From contig OX485804.1 in assembly GCA_950295325.1 (NCBI GenBank), forward strand, positions 40,846,429-40,910,428: 64,000 bases of DNA, written 5' to 3'. Position numbers and translations under genes: made by a program. Origin of the DNA: Polytrichum commune (taxonomy: Eukaryota > Streptophyta > Polytrichopsida > Polytrichales > Polytrichaceae). Every line of letters starts with the position of its first letter. Position 1 is the stretch's first letter. The notes below the pieces were generated by a model, which was given only the letters and a program-made list of their open reading frames with translations, was not told the DNA's origin and searched no databases. Of the stretch, positions 56,096-64,000 are shown in pieces.

Positions 56096-59000
56096 TCACT
56101 TGCATGAGGACAACAATGAGTTGACAACATGGATGACGAGTCGAAGAGCACTCGTGACCTCCCCGGTAGGAGGTGTAAGAACCATTTGTGAATGCAGATT
56201 CTGGTACAATTGGTGAAGGAATGGCCGCATGTGTGGGGCAAGGACTGGATCAGCAAGATTAAGGGCAAGGGCTGCTTCTCGGATCCATGTCAACTTGTTA
56301 GCTGTGTCATTTGCAAGGTCACATCCAAGTTGCTGCACTAGAGAAAGAAGAACTCCTTGACTTAGTGGAAGTGGGTTCTTGGCAAACAATGCTTGAGGGT
56401 CCACCTGCACACAAGAAGAGTAAGACATTGTTGTCAACTTTGTGAATTTGAAGATCCTATAATGGATTGGCACAAACACCATCTGACCCAAATGGCCTCA
56501 GGCATGAATAGTTTTCCCATAGCAATTCTTACTTTGTTACATCAGGAGATCTATTTCAGGGCTCAACCTCCACGTATAGGTCGCATAGACCAATCCTGGG
56601 TGGTGAAGAATCTACATGGAGATAGAAAGTTTGGAACAGAGGGGCATGTAATATACATTGATACAGATCCTAAGAGCAACTCTCTGACCACCACCACTCA
56701 CTTCAGAGCAAAAGGTGGTAAGAGAAAGCCTTTTAGAAAGTTTATTCAAACAGAACCTCATCAGCTTTTCAATTTGAAGCGAAAATATCATTCAAGAGCA
56801 AGCTCTCCAAAAGGTCACTTATTCTATACTAATACCATCAGAGACCTCCCTCATGGATTAAGGAGACTGAAACACACACCTGATCACACAACCAGGAAAC
56901 AATTGTCACATCACTAGAGGATAGTGCCACTGTGAATGCCTCCTCCAGTTTGCCCTCCACCACAAGCTTCCCAAGTTTGACTGTTGGATCCAATGATTCT
57001 TCCAACCGCTCTAAGGACAGCACCTGTGAGCAAGCAAAGCACAAAAACCCTTGACCATCAGAACCTCATAATCTGTTAAAAGTTTAATATAGGTGTTATT
57101 TCTAGAATCAATATGAATGTGCTGTTTTTGTGAATGCTTTGAAAATCGAAAACATGATGAATAAACCCTACTCTAGTGAAGACAATTCAAGCCCACTGCA
57201 ACTGATATTTGTAGATTGCATAAACTTGCAATGGGTATATATAAATACTAAACACCATTTCTTAATAAAGAGAAGCAGGGAAAGAAAGAGGCATACTTGG
57301 TCAGGAAGTGCAACATTGGCTGGAGCAGTAAATGCAGCAAGCGCTGCAGCATTTGCACCAGTATTCTCCACATAAGCCACAAGCTTCTTGTGACTCTCCG
57401 CAAGATCCACCTTCAATGACTCAGCAAGATTTGATGCAGAAGTTACTGCGTCCTGTATCACACAATCCATTCCATTAGCATCTAATAAGTTACCAAAAAG
57501 TTAGCATTTCCATTCCTTTCCTCCCAAAGATCAGCTACTTAGTGCCATGTATTTCTGCTAAGATGTTTGCATGTCTATTTTGAGGAATATCAGACACCAT
57601 CTGCTGTGACGCTCACCAATATGCCCAATATAAGGTACACAATTAGTTACTTTCTAAAGCAACTATTTAGAAATGAACTCAAGGAGAAATCTGCCACTTT
57701 CAATAAACGAAATTTTCCTGATGCTCCATTTGGGCAAATGAGTCAAGGCAAAGCCTCATGAACACAGCCATCTTGATTCTATGGTAGTACCAACCACAAG
57801 TCAGTGCACCCATTCATCACACCCATCAAGTCCCACTTGGGATGACACGAAGAACAACTAATTGTATCTGTAGCCTGGATATTGTTCTGAGAGCTGGATC
57901 TCTAAAATGAGAGTTGCTTGCTCCCTTCTTGTGAAGTACTACAACCATCAGGTGTGATAAAGTGTTGAAACAAATAGCCAGTAATAACAAGTGGATTGTC
58001 ACAGAGAAAGTGTACACACTGGATCACTGAGACGGATAGAGGATAACACTCAGGTTGCTTTCACATGCAAATCAAGTATACTCTTAGCTTCCTATGACAC
58101 TAATTCAAATTTTGGGGTAATGTTTCTACCTTCAGAGTTGTAGCAAGAGTAGAGTGTGAAGAGGCAAATTGTTGCTGTGTTTTTGCTGTGTGATCTGCCA
58201 TTCCACGTTGGAATGTCCCATCAACCTGCATGAACATTTCCTGGCACGAACGCTCAAAAGCTGGTACAAGGGAGACCTCAAGGCATGACCGCAATGTTTC
58301 CTGCAAAATAATAGAAACGATTTGTAAATAGGCCACCACATATTCAAAAAAAATTGGGAAGCACCTGTATAGCATCTCTTTTACAGGTGAAGTAAACCCT
58401 TAAAATCAGAATCAACTCAAGTTCCTCTATCAAATACGTTGAAAATCACTTCTGTACTTCAATGCAGCCCCCTTCACCCACAAAATTTATGTGAATAAAC
58501 AACGTGAGCAGACAAAAAGAGAAGCAGATATGATATGTTACTGTGCATATCAATTTATATCAAGATCAGGATAGTCAAAAAAGTTGTCAGCTAGACCAAT
58601 GAAGTGTCTCGAGACAGCCAATATAAGAATGGGAAATTTCGGGCTGTTGGAAAACCTGCAGTGCTTGTTTGCCAGTTGTTTGAAATTGCGTTTGAAGCTG
58701 GCGCCCCAAATTTGCCTCTAACTTGGCTCCTACAACCTTCTCTAACTGAGGCACCACCTTTTCTGATATCCCTTTCTGCACAACAATGAAACATGTCTAA
58801 CATTTTAGATGACAAGAATAAAACAACCCCCAACCATATCGATAATTTGCTAAAATAATAAACCTTGGTCATATGTGCTGAGCTGGTTATCATTTTCACA
58901 ATAGGACAGTAAGAGAAATCTTATATTGACCCCCTTTCCCTCTTAGGTGCAAACTTAATGATGATCATCACACCAATAGTGTCAGCTTCTATTCTATCAC

Positions 59001-62000
59001 ATTCACCAACTTCAAAATGAACCCCATATCTCAAGTCTCAATACATCTGGTGACCTTGGAGAACTTGGTAACTGATTCGAGCAATTGTCTCCTTCATGTA
59101 TTGGAACTCTTTTTCTACCTGGAAATTCTCTGTGACAGCCATTGAAATGGCCTTTTGAAGAGGAGGCAGCACAGCCTGCGTGACAGTAGGCCCAAGAGCA
59201 CTAAACTCTTTCTTGACCCCCCGCTCTACAGCTGTTGGCATATCCTTCAACACAAGGTTACCAACAAGTGTGTTAATCTGCTGAACTCGTTCACGCTCCA
59301 ACTTCTCTCGCTTTGCATTCTCTTCTGCCACTCGTGCCCACATCGCATCCACATGTGCTTTCAACACCTTCTCCATCCTTTGACCAAGTGCACCTGCAGG
59401 AGAACCAGCTTCATCAATTCAAAGTTGTTGATTCCACTCATCTTCACCAATATTGAGAACCTTGAAAAGAACCAGAAACATATTTACTACAGTAGTCCAG
59501 GTAACATGTCTCATATGTAGACCAAAATAATGGACATCCATCACCCAAATTATGTGTTGTACTTCCAGTATTGGAGGATTCTAAGATACAAGTTCAAAAA
59601 GCTAGTATATCACAGTGAGAGATATGTAGAGTAATTGACTCACTGAAACAGGCTCTTCATAGAACTGCCAGGGATTTTTTTTATTCACAGGCACCACATC
59701 CTTCCAAGTAGCCATAGACAATTCTCCATCCTTGAGGGACCATTGTATGACATTGCCACTTTTGTGGTTTTGGGATAGATAAAATTTGGACTTCTAAGAT
59801 AGTGATGGATCTTAATTTTGCTAACACTGATTAAAAGGACTTTCATTTCTATTCTCTCACTGCATTCATAACATCCAAACAACAAAATTGATGGACTCTT
59901 ACTTTCCATTCGCTTGCCTTCCTTGGCAACTGGCACAGCGACCATGACAGTCATCTGCTTTTGCAACTCATTCTGAATCGAAATTAGCTGCATTCCACAA
60001 TGTCAAGTTTTCAGAACCCTTTGCAGAAAAACTTCATGGTGTGGCCTGCCACCACCTATCTTTGTATGAAATATGAGCATCAGGTATGGTTGACTGGCAC
60101 TGCCAAAGCCATTTAATTGATCACCTTTATATGTTATATTTTTTTATCTCTAAACACCATGTACACATTTCTACAAATTCATACGAGGAATATCATACTA
60201 TAGAAACCTCATTACTGAAGCCAATAACTTTCTTGTGAGAATTAAGAAACTACCAGTTTAAATATATAGCCCACAATTATTGCCAAAGTGAGAAGGGACA
60301 TGAATAAAGAGAACCAATAAGGGGAAGGTAGATACATTGCTGATAGAGTCTTGCATTGCAGTCACTCGAGCAGCTAAATCAGCCAAACCAGAATTTGCCT
60401 CTCCTTCTCCAAAACTGGCTTGGCTGTGAGGCATTCCACCTGGCAAATGTGGCAACTGCGGCATTCCACTACCCAAGACACCACTAGTCTTGTTCTTATT
60501 CTTCTTTGGGACCTTCCCTGGGTTCCAAAGGGGTGGTCCACCTGTATTGTCATTTCCTCCACCACTCAGAACCATATCCCGGAATTGCTCCTGAATGTCA
60601 TCTGCAGGAACTGGCATGTCCCTCTCCTCCATAAGACCGGCCTCCTCTGCCCTATGGGTATCCTCATTTGATTGGGCATCATGAGCATCATACTCAGAAG
60701 CAAGTGAGTCAAACTGGCTAAGACTTCCTCCCTTGTCCTGGAAATCCATAGTTGACCCTGTTTCGACCTTCATGCTTGATTCCGACCTGTTGTCATCCAA
60801 AGATGCATCAAGGTCCAGAATCCCAGTGCCTGACTGACCAAGATTCCTGATATTTGGCTTGTTTGTTATTATTTTCGCTGAAATATTTGGATCTCTGTTA
60901 GTGTCATCAAGGTGACCTGTCTCGGACTCAGATTCCATTTGCTTCGTTCCTGCTGCAAGTGACATGAGCTCAGAGGGGGTGATTAAATGAGTTGGAATGG
61001 GCCCAGTCTGCTTCTGAATGGAGGTCTGGTTGGAGTTTGCTTCCTCCTTGTCAAGTGAGTCATCTTCCTGAGAGTTTGATGATGTTTCGGAATCTGATCT
61101 TTCAAGTGAACCCACTCTCTCAGCTGCAGAATCTGTCCAGTTCTCTCCTGAACCTTCCATCTTTTCAGACACATGATGCACATTGCCAGGAGAATACTGT
61201 TGATTTTCCCGAGTGTCATCCACTTGTCTTGCCAAACCAGGTGACGCTGGACTATAACGGCGAGTCTCTGTTGAATGCTCTACCTTCTCAGGTGTTGAGG
61301 GGTTGTACCGGCCACGATTCTCCAAAGAACTGTCTGCTTGCTGTCGTTGACCTGTGCTCACAGGCACATACCGTTGCTCCTTCGCAGTTTGAGAAGGAGC
61401 CCTTCCAATGTTGATTGGTGGAGGGGGGCCTGGATCTCCTGATTCTGGGAGAGGCACACGTTGGCTCGTTGGAATGGTTGATGTTTGCATCACACGTTCT
61501 GGCACTGGTTGTGTCACCTGGGTTGTTGTGTACATTGTTTTCCGTGGATCTGAAGCCTTTTGGCCCTCCATTGCACTTAGCATTTCCCGGTGAGCACTGG
61601 CATCATCCAGCAAGTCCCCAAATCCAGCAGAATTATGGCGGTCAAGGGTACGCTGGACTGTTCCCGCAGTTTGCGTAGACCCACTAAAGGTCGGCAGAGG
61701 TTGATTCGCCTTGTTTACCATGTTTGTTGCTGCCTTTTCAGTTAAACTTGCACTTGTTGGCAAATCTAATGCAGTGCTTTTACTTGGACCTTGTTTGAGC
61801 CAGCCCTCAGGAGGTAGGCACTGAACCACAGGGAGTGGGTACTGTTGTATTGCCTGTGTTTGAACACAATAAATTTGAATTGTCCCGTTGCCTTTCTCAG
61901 TCACATTCTCCTCCACTACAGTGAGACTTAGAATCGGCATAGTCACAGAAAATTCAGCAATGTAATCCATCCTTGCAGAAGTCGGACTTGAACCAAAATC

Positions 62001-63952
62001 AACATGTACAGAATATATTGCATTTCGCTTGGCATTAGCCACCAAGATGAGGCCCCCTTGCTGGGCTATCACCACTTGGTTAAAAAAGGCACTCTCAAGC
62101 TTCCCTCTACAAGTTGAGCTATCAAACTCCAATGTCTGCAAGCACATCCACGTTGAAGAATTGGACCGAGCTTGTGAGTTCTCAGGTTCTAGTGCCCATA
62201 ATTTTATTTCCCGATTTAAGGGCCCCTGTCATTGCAGCAAACAACCACCATACACTTGTCAGAATCTGTCTTTTTAACTCTTAGACAGAAGAAAGCTAAT
62301 AATGGAATGATTAATCAATAAATATTGAAGAGATTATTTCCTGCATTCATAGCAATAAAGTAATCTTGGATTAGGTATTCTTTTGGAGAAAAACAGCATA
62401 TAATGAACTTATCTCAGCTAGTTTATACATTTCTAGGATCAGGACGACCACCATTCAATTAAAACAAACACTTGCAGGCTGGTCATACTCTCTGCATTTG
62501 CATGTTTTGCATAAAAGGTTCAATCAAACAATATAACATTGCTCATGAGTAGCCAGAAACTTAGCAAATGCCAGTTGAAATCCAAGTATCAGGAATAATA
62601 TGAGGAGAGTGCAGAATATATACCGCAGTAAGAAGTACAGAGTGCTCTGGATGACGAGGTGATGAAAGGAAGGCAACTGTCCCCACTGCCTCCCCTTGGT
62701 GGGGTGTGAAGGCTGAAACAGGTCTCTTCTTGTCTCCCCAGACTTGGACCTGTGCATAACCCAACCGATAGATATTAATATACATTGTGCATTTAACCAA
62801 TAATCCTCAACAAAATGCCAGCAAAATAAAAACCAAGATATCATCACATAAATTTAAAACAGACCGTGCCATCTTGGGAAGCTGACAAGATGCGGGTAGA
62901 ACTGTAAGGCGTGATTGCCAGATCGCTGACAGTGTCATGGTGGACGCCCACCACAGTAACTCCTTCCAAAGGATTCTCCATAGTGCACAATGCAGGCTGA
63001 TCAATACTGAAACCTCCAGGTGCTGCACCAGCACGTGCTCTACTCAAGTCTATGCTCACCACATATTTGCCTATAGCAACCACCAGCAAGTCCTGCATAT
63101 AAACCACCGAGCTTCATGATAAGGATTTGTGATTGTTGTACTAGGACATTTCTAGGACATTGCTAACTTGAAGCAGTATTTGTCATAAGCCTCTATATTG
63201 TAAGCCTCCTCATAACTTCTTCAAGTGGCCACAACACTCATCAATTGTGGTGTGGCAGCTGTAGCACTCACCTCTCAGAATCTAAACTCCGGTATCCCTA
63301 CACATGAGTCCTATTTACTAGAAAGGAATAGAGAACATAGTTGTAACCAACCTTCACGTGTGAGTGCCAACAAAGACGAGGATGCTGTGACGCCCAGTCA
63401 CCATGAAACTGGATGGCCACTACAATATTATCAGAAATTAATATCTTCTCATCTACACGACCCTCAGCAATGAGGCGCACAATGACACGTCCATCTGTAC
63501 TTGCACTGCAAAATGGAAACAGGAAAGCTTCGTTCAGGATTCCGTAACTTTCCTCACAAAAAAAAATGATAATAATAATAGTAATGATATAAAATCTTGT
63601 ATAGCAGTTCAATCTGGCAAAAACTTGCTATAGACACAATTATCCTTTCTAGATGGCCTGCACTGGATTCATCAAATACTTCACTATAGTCCTACAGACC
63701 ATGACAACAATCTCATATGAAACTTTGATTTGGAGGTCATTGCAAATTATTCTAAACAAAATATTCACCTCAAGTTATTTAAAAAGATGTGTAATGTTCT
63801 GAAGGTTACATTGGATTTCCTTAACAGATAAGCTATGTGGTAACTGTCATTGATAATTGCTAACATTCTAATCACTGTAATACTTGGTACACAGAAGGTT
63901 ACCTGGCTAGAAGATTTGAATTCTCACTGTGAAATGCCATATCAGAAATTCT
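56096..63952 (-). CDS. VCS: VARICOSE/EDC4 (Ge-1) mRNA-decapping scaffold, 5' end beyond window
   Basis: Exons in transcript order: 63903-63952, 63352-63505, 62865-63092, 62624-62749, 60336-62225, 59903-59987, 59119-59393, 58656-58775, 58130-58300, 57297-57452, 56880-57023 and 56096-56404. All are GT/AG, in phase, ending at TGA. The first exons are the second half of a WD40 domain (RILSASQDGTV, NREIKLW, NAKRNAIYSVHVDF). The 1,890-bp exon then encodes a long Ser/Pro/Gln-rich low-complexity linker. The C-terminal exons encode the charged helical region (REKLERERVQQI, GKQALQ) and the conserved end (IVSWLCDQ, NPLPLSQGVLLSL). This is the plant EDC4 orthologue, which brings DCP1/DCP2 together in processing bodies to remove mRNA caps. 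The N-terminal WD40 half lies right of the window. Confidence 0.93.
56393..56917 (+). other. 174-codon open frame antisense to a VCS intron
   Basis: The frame starts inside the last VCS exon, crosses the whole 475-bp intron 56405-56879 on the opposite strand, and ends in the next exon. The product would be basic (KGGKRKPFRK, FNLKRKYHS, LPHGLRRLKH) with no domain I recognise. It may be chance, or a piece of inserted DNA that retained its frame. No promoter or start context supports expression. Confidence 0.25.
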
Positions 63953-64000
63953 CTGCATGTTGAAAGAAAAGAAGTCATTAGTAAACAGTGAAATGCAACT

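Overview
The window looks like nuclear DNA of a land plant. Every recognisable gene has many short exons with GT/AG introns, and the gene set is plant-like: an ankyrin-repeat integrin-linked-kinase-type Raf-like kinase, a small protein with a plastid-like leader, an ABCC13/MRP7-type ABC transporter, and a VARICOSE/EDC4 decapping scaffold. The repeat content (Mutator-like foldback, CACTA, pogo-like, MITEs) also fits. Divergence from the flowering-plant sequences I remember, together with long repeat-filled introns, suggests a fern, lycophyte or gymnosperm, but I cannot name the lineage. All gene models below were built by hand from splice sites, reading phase and family similarity.

Layout. 1-5.0 kb: ankyrin/kinase gene on the minus strand, its 3' end beyond the left edge, with a 333-bp tandem duplication in its upstream part. 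5-17.2 kb: gene-poor DNA with microsatellites, MITE and dispersed-repeat copies, and a decayed CACTA transposase (13.5-15.3 kb). 17.2-19.0 kb: a three-exon plus-strand gene for a 173-residue membrane protein. 20.3-50.0 kb: a minus-strand ABCC transporter of about 30 kb and 31 exons, convergent with the small gene. Summing the exons gives an intact 1,382-residue frame although the introns are loaded with repeats. 50.5-56.1 kb: no recognised gene. 56.1-64 kb: VARICOSE/EDC4 on the minus strand, 5' end beyond the right edge.

Two observations stand out. First, the transporter carries two adjacent 112-bp versions of one TMD2 exon (32020-32131 and 32183-32294). They have the same phase, encode homologous but diverged 37-residue segments, and are separated by only 51 nt. 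Using both or neither gives an immediate stop codon, so they look like mutually exclusive exons that would give two transporter isoforms. Second, a nearly perfect 2.49-kb foldback element (24668-27154, 9-bp target duplication GAAATACAT) lies in a downstream intron of the same gene and would form a hairpin of about 1.2 kb in the pre-mRNA.

The genes do not form a pathway. They cover a signalling kinase, an organelle membrane protein, a membrane transporter and mRNA decay.
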